A stretch of DNA of 28,208 bases from Dunaliella salina (taxonomy: Eukaryota; Chlorophyta; Chlorophyceae; Chlamydomonadales; Dunaliellaceae): NCBI GenBank assembly GCA_002284615.2, contig MU069541.1:136789-164996 (forward strand). The letters are read 5' to 3'. The position numbers and the translations under genes were made by a program. The notes below the pieces were generated by a model. It worked only from the letters and a program-made list of their open reading frames with translations. It was not told the DNA's origin and made no database searches. The stretch's first letter is position 1; each line of letters opens with the position of its first letter. This document shows, piece after piece, positions 18,221 through 27,284 of this stretch.

Positions 18221-19585
18221 TAGCGCACCTACAATCATAGATTTTCTATTTTTTTGGCAGGCGAGCCCAATAACTGAAGTCTTGTTCAAATTGCATGTGA
18301 ACATGACCATAGGAGCCCTGAAGAAACAAAACCATTTCTGCAACGCATCACACCAATTCACTTTTGGAACAGTTTGTGGAAGCCACCATTCAAATGGCTT
18401 TAATCCTAGTAGGTAAAACAGCCATGCTCGTTACGTCTTTTTCCTCCTTTTTCCTGCACATAGGAAGTGCAGGGTGCAGGCGGATCACAAAGTCTCCTGA
18501 TATGTCTGTAAATGTTAAGCTTAGCCCCCTCTAACCCACCCACCTTTGTGCACATTGCCTCTGGACCTCTCAATCCGTTGAGCGCCTTCCCTATTACGAG
18601 CCTTGATTTTAAATGTGGTTGCTGCAACTTTGCCACAACAACCTTCCAATGGACACAGGTCAAACCCAAAAATGAGATGGCACATTCCCAACTGCAGAAA
18701 TGTCCTGTCCCATTTTTCAATATTTAGAGAGGGGATTCCTGAGGGTTCAGCTGAGGCCTTCAATTGCTTGTTTTAACATGCACTCCTTGTGTCCCCCAAA
18801 CTGGCAATTTTTATCTTAAGCTTTTTTAAGCCAGTTTCATTGGCAGAGTTATCTAGAATACAAAGATTTCAGAGCTCCAACTTGGCTGACAAATACCTCA
18901 TTAGCTGCAACGTCAGCTCTAGCTTTCATAGCCAAAATTCCGTACCTGACCACACACTGCACCTAATTTGGTGGCTTTCAGTGGTTCGGAGTTCTTGTAA
19001 CATAATAATATCATTGCAAAATTTTGAAGTGAGATGACCCAGTGGTTGGCATTTCTTGACACTTTCAGCCGTTTTCCCATTAAAAGCAACGAATTAGGGT
19101 TTGAATACCCCATGAAAGCTTTGGCCCAGTCTATCCATGCACACAGGGCGGCTTACAATCCGAGCATCTTGCTCTGGCATCTTGTAATGCCAGCTACTCT
19201 ATAGAGCAAAAAATGGATAAATCAGATGGAGAAGCTATGAATGGGCACACTTTAGATGCAAAAAAGGAGCATGTTTTGGCACATACTTAGCCGACCCCCT
19301 CAAGAAGGGAATCCAAAAAAATATGTAATCCCCTTGAACCACAGTAATCCACCCCACTTGTTGCCTTCAAGGTCTCAATCTCAAGAACACTTCAACAGTC
19401 TTACTGCACCATCCCAAACACATGGGATGGGTTTGTCAGGTGCAGAAGTTGCTTCAAACATTGCATTACGTGCAATATTTCAGTATTTCTGTTCTATGCA
19501 TAAGTTCTTCCCCTTTTGGTGCTCAAGACAAAAAACAATGTACCACAACTGCAACAACCATGACGCACCTTTGTGCTTTTTGAAT
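18221..19585. other. No recognisable gene
   Basis: Only short open frames on both strands. The one structured spot is a tRNA-like promoter arrangement at 19035-19110, listed separately. Confidence 0.45.
19035..19110 (+). promoter_or_regulatory. Possible split pol III promoter (SINE-like)
   Basis: TGACCCAGTGGTTGGC resembles a tRNA A box and GGTTTGAATACCCC, 64 bp downstream, resembles a B box. The spacing suits a class II tRNA-derived sequence. The cloverleaf is poor, so this would be a SINE head, not a working tRNA gene. The 3' end is not identifiable. Confidence 0.25.
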
Positions 19586-22104
19586 TGCCAAGGTGGGGCT
19601 GGAGGTTGCGGCTCTGACCAGAAGGTGGCAAAGGATTGGACTTTCCTGTATGTGTAAGGTAAGCAGGAGACATGCACGTAAGATTAAAGACAGGGAAAGT
19701 CATTAAAGAAGAAGGCCACAACATAGCAAGGACCAGAAAGGACCTTGGCCTGCTTAATGCGGTGGCGTCACAGCTCGATTCAAAGATTCAAAACCAATCT
19801 TCTGTTTTTGGCTTTAGAGTATGCAAAAAATTTCATGGCATGCATATATTCTAAGTGACGTCCTTAGCGACGACGTCTCAATGAACAGCGACGGCAGCAT
19901 TGACCATGACGCACCATTCTTGCTTCCTTGAAGGTGGGTCAAGGTGGGGCCGGGGGTTGCAGCTTTGATCAGGAGGACTGGAGAGACCTTGACCTTGACC
20001 TACTTGGTGCAGTGGCGTCACAGCTCGATTTAATGATTCAAAACCAATTTTTTTTTGTCTTCAGAATATGCAAAAAAATCCATGGCATCAGGAGGGTAAA
20101 AAAAAGTAGAAGACGTCATGTCAAAATTTTGGGCGGGACCCCATTGACCCACCCACCACTTCCAAAACCCCCCTTCCAGTGCCCCAATCCAGACAAAGAG
20201 GGCACCAATCTGCTCCTCTTCAAATTTCCTGCTTATCTGCATACTAATCGCAATCAAATGTTGGGTTGGAGCAGAGTTATGGGGCAAAAACTGGAGAATG
20301 GACGCCTATGCAAACCTGCCCCTCTAGGCATGCACAACTGGCTTGCGAGTCCATGAATTGAACTTCTGACTTCACCATGCAAGGACTTATCACACCTTGT
20401 CTCTATCATGGAAGTTTGGATTTGTTTGCTGCACGTTTGCCCCACACCCCAGCAGCCTAAACCATGGGCATGTGGCACTGACTCTGATTCATGCACAGAG
20501 ACCCCCCCCTTTCACCCAATTCCTCCTAAGAGGGTGCCAATCGACAATTCTCGAGCTGAGGAATCCGATGATATGTTTATAATCCTGTAGGACTGGCTCA
20601 GAAAATTCTGAAAGGGGGGTCCCAAAAAGTTAGAGCCCCTCAGCCACCATCCCCAATTGGACCCATATATAGTTGTTATTCGGATTGACACATGACGTCC
20701 AAAAGTTACGTAGACTGGGGCCTCCTGATGGCAAATATATTTTCTAGGCATCTTCCTCAGCGACGACGCTTTAATGAATAGCGACGACAGCAACCGGTAA
20801 GGATACAGAGATACCTTGACCTACCTGGTGCGGTGGCGTTACAGCTCGATTTAAAGGTTTAAAACCATTCTTCCCTTTTTTTGGCTTTAGAGTATGCAAA
20901 AAAAGGTCATGGCATACACACATTCTAGGCCATGTCCTCAGCGACGGCACTTCAATGAACAGCGACGGCAGCAACAACCATGACGCACCTTTCCTGCTTC
21001 CTTGAAGGTGGTTAAGGTGGGGCCGGGGGTTGCAGCTCTGATCAGGAGGACTGGAGTTTCCTGTACAGGCAAGGTAGGCATGCATGTTAGATTGCAGACG
21101 GTGCGGAAGTCATTGAAGCATGGATTCGGAGACACCTTGACCTTGACCTACTACTTGGTGCGGTGGCGTCACAGCTCGATTTAAAGATTCAAAACCAATC
21201 TTTCTTTATTTGGCTTTCGAGTTAAAAAATATATGTATGCCACGAAAATTCGTGGCATAAATATGTTCTAGGCGACGTCCTCAGCAACAGCACTTCAATG
21301 AAGAGCGACAGCAGCAACGACCATGACGGCAGCAACGACCATGACGGCAGCCAAATGAATAGTGACGGCAGCGACGACCAACGCCAAATGAATAGTGACG
21401 GTAGCAACGACCAACGCCAAGTTGAGACAGCAGCAACGACCATGATGGCAGCCAAATGAACAGTGACGGCAGCAATGACCATGACGGCAGCAACGACCAT
21501 GGATACGGAGATACCTTGACCTAATTGGCGTGGTGGCGTTACAGCTCGATTTAAAGATTTAAAAACAATCTTTCTTTCTTTGGCTTTAGAGTATGCAAAA
21601 AAAAACATGGCATACTTATATTCTAGGCCACGTCCTTAGCGACAACGTTTCAATGAATAGCGACGACAGCAACGACCATGACACACCTTTCCTGCTTTCT
21701 TGAAGGTGGGTCAAGGTGGGGCCGGGGGTTGCAGCTCTGATCAGGAGGACTGGAGTTTCCTGTACAGGCAAAGTAAGCATGCATGTTAGATTCCACACAG
21801 TGCAGAAGTCATTGAAGCAAGGATACGGAGACCTCGACCTTGACCTACTTGGTACGGTGGCGTCACAGCTAATTTATCAATTCAAAACAATTTTTTTTTT
21901 GCTTTAGAGTATGCAAAAAAATTCATGGCATATATAAATTTTCTAGGCGTTGTCCTCAGCGACAACGCTTCAATGAATAGCGACAACAGCAACCAACCGG
22001 TAAGGATACGGAGGTATACCTTGACCTTGACCAACCTGGTGCAGTGGCGTCACAACACGATTTGATGATTCAAAACCAATCTTTTTTTTTTTGGCTTTAG
22101 AGTA
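19586..22104. repeat. Degenerate tandem modules of about 330 bp
   Basis: A composite unit recurs in one orientation. It has three anchors: AAGGTGGGGCCGGGGGTTGC...CAGGAGGACTGG (19586, 19938, 21014, 21716), GGTGGCGTCACAGCTCGATT (about 19761, 20011, 20832, 21162, 21532, 21856, 22042), and CATGGCATA...TTCTAGGC...GTCC followed by AGCGACGACG (about 19834, 20745, 20910, 21255, 21607, 21926). Full spacings are 324-370 bp, with some modules shortened or expanded. Each carries a T-rich tract ending TTTAG and, in several, AAGGTAAG or AAGGTAGG, which look like splice acceptor and donor. No protein family is visible. Confidence 0.8.
21280..21510. repeat. Short imperfect repeats within one module
   Basis: Expanded reiteration of GACGGCAGCAACGACCATGA and CAAATGAATAGTGACGGCAG-type units, explaining why this module is longer than its neighbours. 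Confidence 0.85.
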
Positions 22105-22714
22105 CCAAAGCTACACGACCAGTTCGAATATTAATTAATTATAGAGCAAGATTTTGATTTATTATTCCCAAGCATTCGAACTCCATTCCAATTGAAAATG
22201 AATTAATTTTGGGGCTGAAAACGGCAAGTGCTGAAATGGGCCTCCCAGGCCCCCAGCTCGAGCTCTAACCCCCTAGCTAGATGGCTTAAGCCTGTATCTC
22301 CTACTCAGTGGCTCTTGGCGGACCAAGCCGGGCCAAGCATCAAATAAGCGACAGTCTGTGAAGCAGAAGAACCCTGGGGCGTCCTCTCAAGGTGACAGCT
22401 CTGTTGATGCTGCATGCATGGGCTCCATTATGTGTGTGCGCACAACTGTGTTGGTGTCGTGAATGCACATTCCTGCATGGGTTCTTCATCTTGCTGCAGC
22501 ATCAGCATCAGCATAACCTCCAACAGCTGCTCTCCAGCAGCAGCAGCAGCCCCTGCAAGGGTTCGAATTTTGTATTCGAATTGAGGAATTAATGCCAGCA
22601 TTAGCCAATCGGACCCATTCGAATTGAAACATTAATTTTGGGCCTCCCATTCGAATTATAATTGAAATCTTATATTAATTTTCTTGGGGACCATTCCAGC
22701 TGGTCGTGTAGCTA
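22105..22714. mobile_element. MITE-like element with 14-bp terminal inverted repeats
   Basis: A perfect inverted pair AGCTACACGACCAG (22109-22122) and CTGGTCGTGTAGCT (22700-22713) bounds about 605 bp that interrupt a repeat module between GGCTTTAGAGTA and GCATGCAAAAAAAC. Interior ends are AT rich with repeated ATTCGAAT and ATTAATT motifs on both sides. No transposase is present, so it is non-autonomous. A 4-bp duplication AGTA/AGCA is possible but uncertain. Confidence 0.68.
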
Positions 22715-23275
22715 CAGCATGCAAAAAAACTCATGGCATACATATTCTAGGTGACGTCTGCAGCGAGGACGCTTCAATGACCAATGTCATCGCTGTAGTG
22801 AAGGCAGCAACGACCATGACACACCTTTCCTGCTTTTTTGAAGGTGGGTCAATGTGGGGCCGGGGTTGCAGCTCTAACCAGAAGGTGATAAAGGGGATTG
22901 GAGTTTCCTGTTTATGCAAAGCAAACAGGAGGCATGCACGCTGCTGCTCGATACAACGCTTGCTCAGCGTGTGCTCATCGTGTCCAACCAATGTGCCCAA
23001 GTTGCCTAATGCCCCCATCGTGATCAATGCTTGATATGCTCACGCAAAAGGGTGATGCGGACAGCGATTGTAACACCGCACATCTCAAGAAAAGAACTAT
23101 GAATACCGCAAAGGTGCTACTGTGCGTTGAGGCAGGCACCCTTTGGCAACAACGCAGCCATGAGACAACAGCTTTTCCTGCTCACCTTGAGTTGCTCAGG
23201 TGGGAACAAGGTTTGCAGCTCTGACCAAAAGGTAATGACAGCTTGGAGATTCCTGCAAGTATGTGCAAGGTAAGT
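22715..23275. repeat. Further degenerate copies of the 330-bp module
   Basis: The module resumes after the MITE (CATGGCATACATATTCTAGG at about 22732, then the GGTGGGTCAATGTGGGGCC anchor at about 22845). A second, weaker copy of the latter anchor appears at about 23200-23270, ending in GCAAGGTAAGTAGGAGG. Confidence 0.65.
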
Positions 23276-23464
23276 AGGAGGTATGCATTGCAGCATGCCT
23301 GACAGGAGGCGTAGAGGCAGGCACGCCGTCACCACAGCAGGAGGTACGCATTTCAGCATGCATTACATGAGGCTTTGGGGCCAGCAAAGCGTCGTTGCAG
23401 TAGAAGGTATGCATTGCAGCATGCATTTCAAGAGGCGCTGAGGCAGGCACACCGTCATCACAGC
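23276..23464. repeat. 63-bp tandem repeat, three units
   Basis: AGGAGGTATGC-type starts at 23276, 23339, 23402 and 23465 give an exact 63-bp period. The sequence is related to the 51-bp array that follows. Confidence 0.85.
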
Positions 23465-23944
23465 AGGAGGTATGCCTCACAACAAGCATTACAGGAGGCG
23501 TTGAGACAGGCGTCATGTGCAAGCCTGACACAGCAAGCATTACAGGAGGCGTTGAGACAGGCGTCATCTGCAGGCCTTACACAGCAAGCATCACAGGAGG
23601 CGTTGAGACAGGCGCCATCTGCAAGCCTTACACAGCAAGCATTACAGGAGGCGTTGAGACAGGCGTCATGTGCAAGCCTGACACAGCAAGCATTACAGGA
23701 GGCGTTGAGACAGGCGTCATCTGCAAGCCTTACACAGCAAGCATCACAGGAGGCGTTGAGACAGGCGCCATCTGCAAGCCTTACACAGGAAGCATTACAG
23801 GAGGCGTTGAGACAGGCGCCATGTGCAAGCCTTACACAACAAGCATTACAGGAGGCGTTGAGACAGGCGTCATTTGCAAGCCTTACACAACAAACATTAC
23901 AGGAGGCGTTGAGACAGGCGTCATGTGCAAGCCTTACACAGTAA
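23375..23944 (+). CDS. Repeat-encoded ORF with 17-residue units (doubtful)
   Basis: A 189-codon frame over the minisatellite, with repeated units of the type QALQEALRQASCASLTQ that would form an amphipathic helix. The frame ends where CAGCAA has become CAGTAA. Because the period is 51 bp, the array leaves other frames open too: a plus-strand frame with KPDTASITGGVETGVIC units and a minus-strand frame with Cys-rich units. Being open is therefore weak evidence for coding. No promoter or splice signal singles out this frame. It is most likely a by-product of the repeat. Confidence 0.2.
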   Translation: MGPAKRRCSRRYALQHAFQEALRQAHRHHSRRYASQQALQEALRQASCASLTQQALQEALRQASSAGLTQQASQEALRQAPSASLTQQALQEALRQASCASLTQQALQEALRQASSASLTQQASQEALRQAPSASLTQEALQEALRQAPCASLTQQALQEALRQASFASLTQQTLQEALRQASCASLTQ

Positions 23945-23976
23945 GCATTACAGGAGGCGTTGAGACAGGCGTCAAG
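23491..23976. repeat. 51-bp minisatellite, ten units
   Basis: The start ACAGGAGGCGTTGAGACAGG occurs at 23491, 23542, 23593, 23644, 23695, 23746, 23797, 23848, 23899 and 23950, an exact 51-bp period with no indels and only scattered substitutions; the last unit is partial. Confidence 0.97.
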
Positions 23977-24032
23977 GTCTGCATTACAGCAAAGCGTTGA
24001 GGCAGGCACCATCGCCTTGCTGTAATGCAGAC
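23977..24032. repeat. 16-bp perfect inverted repeat at the array's end
   Basis: GTCTGCATTACAGCAA (23977-23992) and its exact reverse complement (24017-24032) enclose 24 bases. It could form a long hairpin. The right arm ends immediately before the target-site duplication of the LINE scrap. Confidence 0.92.
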
Positions 24033-24044
24033 GGTCATGACACA

Positions 24045-24093
24045 AGGTTACAAGGTTACAAGGCCTCCAGTCAAAACGACTGACTGCTAGCCT
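24045..24093 (-). mobile_element. 49-bp LINE family L 3' end insertion
   Basis: AAGGCCTCCAGTCAAAACG and ACTGCTAGCCT match the last bases of L2 (AAGGCCTTCAGTCAAAACG at about 8981), preceded by two GGTTACAA tail units. The insert is flanked by a perfect 12-bp duplication GGTCATGACACA at 24033-24044 and 24094-24105. It is an extreme 5' truncation. Confidence 0.85.
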
Positions 24094-24105
24094 GGTCATG
24101 ACACA

Positions 24106-24999
24106 GCCACTGCAGGCGTGTTGTGACTGCCCCCAATCACATCATTTGTTGCCGCTGTGAGGTCAGGAAACACATGACTTACCTCTTGGGAAAACAGGAT
24201 TGCTTGCTTGCTTGAATAGCTGAAGTGCGGAGGAGGGTTGCAGGTCTGATCGCGAGTTGATGAAGGACTAGCATTTATTAGCAAGTGCGTCGTAAGGAAG
24301 CAGTCACATCACAGTGACAACTCCAGCATCCTGCAGCTGCCAAGCCAGGTCAACAGCGTGTAGGTTCGCAACGCCCCTCCAGTCTAAAGAAAAGAGCAGT
24401 GCTCCCCACTCCTGCAGCTGCCTCCCTGTCCACTTCCAGTTCCACTTCCTGTCCCTGCTCCATTAGGGGATGACTGCCAGCTGTCTCTCCACTACCTCAC
24501 TCCATCAGGGGATGACTGCCAGCTGTCTTTCCACTTCCTGTCCCACTTCCTGTCCCCGCTCCGTCAGGGAATGACTGCCAGCTGTCTTTCCTTTTCTATC
24601 AGGCAGTGACCGCCTGCTGCCACCTAGTGCTGGGTTGACTAGACAAGCATCAAGAGAGGCATGAGCTACACATAGTACATGAGCACAAGTAGGAGAATGA
24701 CACTCCCATACCTGGCTAGCTTTTATCTTCAAATTTCATTGAAGCAACCCTGCAGGGAAAGAAACTAGGCTACTGTGGTGATGGGAGAGCAGCCTCCCAA
24801 AAAGAAGACAACGCTTGTCCCTTCTTCCTTTCCCACCCTTCTTTTTGGATCTCTTTCCCTTTTCAGACCTTTTTGTCTGCAAATTGATGCTAGATGCAGG
24901 ATCCCATGGAAAGATCCAACATTTGTTACTTGCAGCCGTCTAAGGAAAGTGCAAATCTGTTCACATAATAAACAGGTTTGACAAGGTAAGTGTCGTCCA
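24106..24999. other. No recognisable gene; short local repeats
   Basis: ATGACTGCCAGCTGTCT is repeated at 24470, 24512 and 24571 within a CACTTCCTGTCCC-rich stretch. A weak copy of the 330-bp module anchor (GGAGGAGGGTTGCAGGTCTGATC) lies near 24228. Otherwise only short open frames. Confidence 0.5.
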
Positions 25000-25202
25000 T
25001 CATCTCCTGCCTGACTTGCGTATTGCACGAGCCTGGCTGGAGGCAATGAATTGCGTGCGTGCTAGAATCTGCCTTTCAACCACCCTGATGGCAGCTGTGC
25101 ATCGCTGTCGCTCTTGAACCTGGGAGCCAGGCGGCTGCTGTGACTTGCCACTGGTTGCCCCAGATGCTGTTGCTCGATCCTGCTCCATGCTTGTGGGATA
25201 GC
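25000..25202 (-). CDS. Candidate terminal exon on the minus strand
   Basis: On the minus strand the acceptor-like TGGACTTTGCAG is followed by 66 codons and a TGA at 25000-25002. The peptide starts YPTSMEQDRATASGATSGKS, continues with QVQERQRCTAAIRVVERQIL and ends RAIRKSGRR. It is Gln/Arg/Ala rich, with a helical, basic second half. It lies downstream of the ~140-bp tandem array, each unit of which carries a related TTGCAG junction, so the array may represent repeated exon-intron boundaries. I do not recognise the family. Confidence 0.3.
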
Positions 25203-25760
25203 CTGCAAAGTCCACGTGCCAGCAGGGTAGCATGACAGACCTGACAATGCCTCCTGATCCGACTCCGTGCACATGGCGTCGCGCAGGCACTAGCAATCAC
25301 GATAGAATGCACACTATCTCCTAGACACAGGCATGGGATAGCCTGCAAAAGTCCATGTGTCAGCAGCGTGGCATGACAGTCCTGACAATGCCTCATGATC
25401 CTGCTTCATTGCTGGAGCCGTAGCATAGGCAACAGATTACAAAATAAGTTGCAAAGCATTTTCTAGATTCAGGCATGAGACAGACTGCAAAGTCCATGTG
25501 TCAGCAGCGCGGCATGACAGTCCTGACAGTGCCTCCTAATCCTGCTTCATGCTGGAGCCGTAGCATAGGCAACAGATTACAAAATGAGTTGCAAAGCATT
25601 TTCTAGACTCAGGCATGAGACAGCCTGCAAAGTCCATGTGTCAGCAGCGTGGCATGATAGATGTGACAGTGCCTTCTGATCCTGCTTCATGCAGATGGCG
25701 TCACGCAGGCGATCCACAATTAAGTTGATACTATTTCCTAGACTGCGTGTACAAGGAATA
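25193..25760. repeat. ~140-bp tandem repeat, four units plus a diverged fifth
   Basis: CTGCAAA anchors at 25203, 25343, 25485 and 25625 give periods of 140-142 bp. Each unit holds GTCCATGTGTCAGCAGCG-type sequence, GGCATGACAG...CTGACA, and a TTTCTAGA- or CTCCTAGA-like end. On the minus strand several units encode RHCQxCHATLL. A diverged relative at about 25805-25850 encodes KRRCQVCGAILRQH. Confidence 0.88.
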
Positions 25761-25920
25761 TCCATTTGTGTTATAGGATAGGGAGTAGCCAGCCAGATGC
25801 ATGTGCTGGCGCAAGATTGCACCACAAACCTGACAACGCCTTTTCAGGGGTATACAGGGAAAAGGCTCGTGAGCTGAGGGGACAGTTGTATTTTGATGGA
25901 CACATAAATGATCCTTACAC

Positions 25921-26121
25921 CTGCTAGGCTGGACATTTGTGCAATTCTGACTCGACCTTTGAGCAGCGCTCCACACATAGCCCCAAGCTCCTGCAGTCCC
26001 AGGTCTTCATAGGGCAGAGGGCCTGCCAAAGCACTGGGGCTAGAGGCTCGCCCGGAGGGCTCCCCAAATAGCATCGTAGCAAGGGCCTCTATCTCCGCCT
26101 CTGAGGTTTGTGCTGAACCAG
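25921..26121 (-). CDS. Candidate internal exon on the minus strand
   Basis: Bounded by TTTGCTCTGCAG (acceptor) at 26122 and GCAG/GTGTAAGG (donor) at 25920. It encodes GSAQTSEAEIEALATMLFGE, then PSGRASSPSALAGPLPYEDL and GLQELGAMCGALLKGRVRI. The second duplicate of this region (26418-26509) keeps the first 23 codons with five synonymous and five replacement differences, the replacements mostly mild. A Cys-pair peptide (CQVCGAILRQH) follows downstream on the same strand. It may be part of one minus-strand gene ending at 25000. Family unknown. Confidence 0.33.
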
Positions 26122-26437
26122 CTGCAGAGCAAACAAAAGTCTTGTTTCTCAGGTGTGCGTGGCCTTGCGCCAGCCTACATTTTTAGGCTCCATTGGGCCA
26201 CATAGGAGTGCCCAAGAAGTAGGATGGCTCAGCAAAAAAAATGCCTTCACAGGTGTTCACGAGCCCAGCATGCGCAGAATTTTAGAAAAGTTCCTTTTCA
26301 GCTGTTCCTCACTTGTGTTGAATCTCTTGCCTAGCACAGAAGCCGCCCCTTTTTGGGTGCTGCACTGTCCCTCCCCTACCGACAAACGCTCTATGACCCT
26401 ACAGATCCTTGTTCAGATTAGCATTCCGTCTTGTTGG
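26050..26437. repeat. ~388-bp tandem duplication, left copy
   Basis: Matches 26438-26820 over its length with moderate divergence (GAGGGCTCCCCAAA, CTCCGCCTCTG, CTGAACCAGCTGCAGAGCAA, ACAGGTGTTCA, AAGCCGCCCC, CACTGTCCCTCCCCT and others in the same order). Confidence 0.88.
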
Positions 26438-26800
26438 ACCCTGAGGGCTCCCCAAACAGCGATGTGGCAAGGGCATCTACCTCCGCCTCTGCGTTCTGTG
26501 CTGAACCAGCTGCAGAGCAAACACAGTTTGTCTGGATCTGAGGTTTGCATGGCCTTGTGGCGGCCTAGCTTTTCAAGCTCTACTGGGCTGCAAAGAATTG
26601 GCATGGAAGAGGGATGGCGTTGCAGGAATATTGCCTTTACAGGTGTTCATGAACTCAATGCAGCAACTCTGCATATGCAGAGTTTGAGACGAATTCCTTT
26701 TGAGCTTCTTACCACTCGGTGCTGGTTCTTCTGCCCAACACCTAAGCCGCCCCAATCCTGTTGCTGCACTTTCCCTCCCCTGTCAACAAACACGCCATGA
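26153..26800 (+). CDS. Long plus-strand ORF spanning both duplicate copies (doubtful)
   Basis: 215 codons, among the longest intact frames in the right half. It contains two related segments, one starting VCVALRQPTF with NAFTGVHEP and one starting VCMALWRPSF with NIAFTGVHEL, about 130 codons apart. It has no recognisable domain, a Pro/Cys-rich end and an internal junction at the duplication boundary. The minus strand of the same DNA has better splice-like signals, so this may be chance. Not recognised. Confidence 0.2.
   Translation: MCVALRQPTFLGSIGPHRSAQEVGWLSKKNAFTGVHEPSMRRILEKFLFSCSSLVLNLLPSTEAAPFWVLHCPSPTDKRSMTLQILVQISIPSCWTLRAPQTAMWQGHLPPPLRSVLNQLQSKHSLSGSEVCMALWRPSFSSSTGLQRIGMEEGWRCRNIAFTGVHELNAATLHMQSLRRIPFELLTTRCWFFCPTPKPPQSCCCTFPPLSTNTP
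26418..26509 (-). pseudogene. Duplicated, shortened copy of the minus-strand exon
   Basis: After the same CTCTGCAG acceptor it encodes GSAQNAEAEVDALATSLFGE and PSGSNKTEC, then TAA at 26418-26420. The downstream half of the exon seen at 25921-26121 is missing because the duplication boundary cuts it. It could be an alternative terminal exon or a dead copy. Confidence 0.3.
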
Positions 26801-26820
26801 CCTTACAGAGATCCCTGCTA
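26438..26820. repeat. ~388-bp tandem duplication, right copy
   Basis: Second copy of 26050-26437, ending near CCATGACCTTACAGAGATCC. Confidence 0.88.
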
Positions 26821-27183
26821 AACCTTGAACCTTGGCCCGATACCTTCGCCTTCCCTGACTGACAAGAGCATGCCAAGCAGGTGCTCAACACGCAAGTCTG
26901 AACTTCACACCTTGCACTTTGCTCTTGAGAAAGCCTAACAGAAATGAACTTTCTGTCTGGAGATTGCAGGTGCTCTGCTTGCTGGCTCATCTCGGCACAG
27001 CATCAGGCACACCTGCACACGCTAGCACACCCTTGCCTGATACTCTACCTTTGCCTGCCTACAGGTGCTCGGCATGCCGGTACCCAATCCAGACCTCAAA
27101 CTTGCAGCAGAACTTTGAGAATCAAATGGAAGTAAAAGAGTAACTCATTTAAACCTTCATATCATCCTGCTTTGGTTTGGCAG
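26821..27183. other. Short degenerate repeats; no clear gene
   Basis: GCAGGTGCTC-like starts at 26878, 26968 and 27062 head loosely similar stretches, the first and third being closest. Open frames are short and without resemblance. Confidence 0.4.
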
Positions 27184-27284
27184 GTGCAGCCCAAGACGAC
27201 ACAACCACTAGCCTCCTCAAAGATCTAGGGCTTCTGCTGGGCATGCAGCAGTGGATCAAGGGGGAAAGGGAAAGGAGAGTCTAG
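27184..27284 (+). CDS. Candidate small terminal exon
   Basis: Pyrimidine-rich CTGCTTTGGTTTGGCAG precedes 32 codons reading AAQDDTTTSLLKDLGLLLGM and QQWIKGERERRV, then TAG at 27282-27284. It has helical, charged character. There is no recognised family and no confirmed upstream exon, so this is a tentative call based on the acceptor and the lack of low complexity. Confidence 0.25.

Noticed and set aside
23491..23976. CRISPR-like array
   Set aside because: The whole 51-bp unit repeats, with no alternating repeat and unique spacer, no leader and no cas gene, and the context is eukaryotic.
25193..25850. CxxCH motifs suggesting a multiheme cytochrome
   Set aside because: Only a few occur, they derive from one tandem repeat, and there is no signal peptide or other cytochrome feature.
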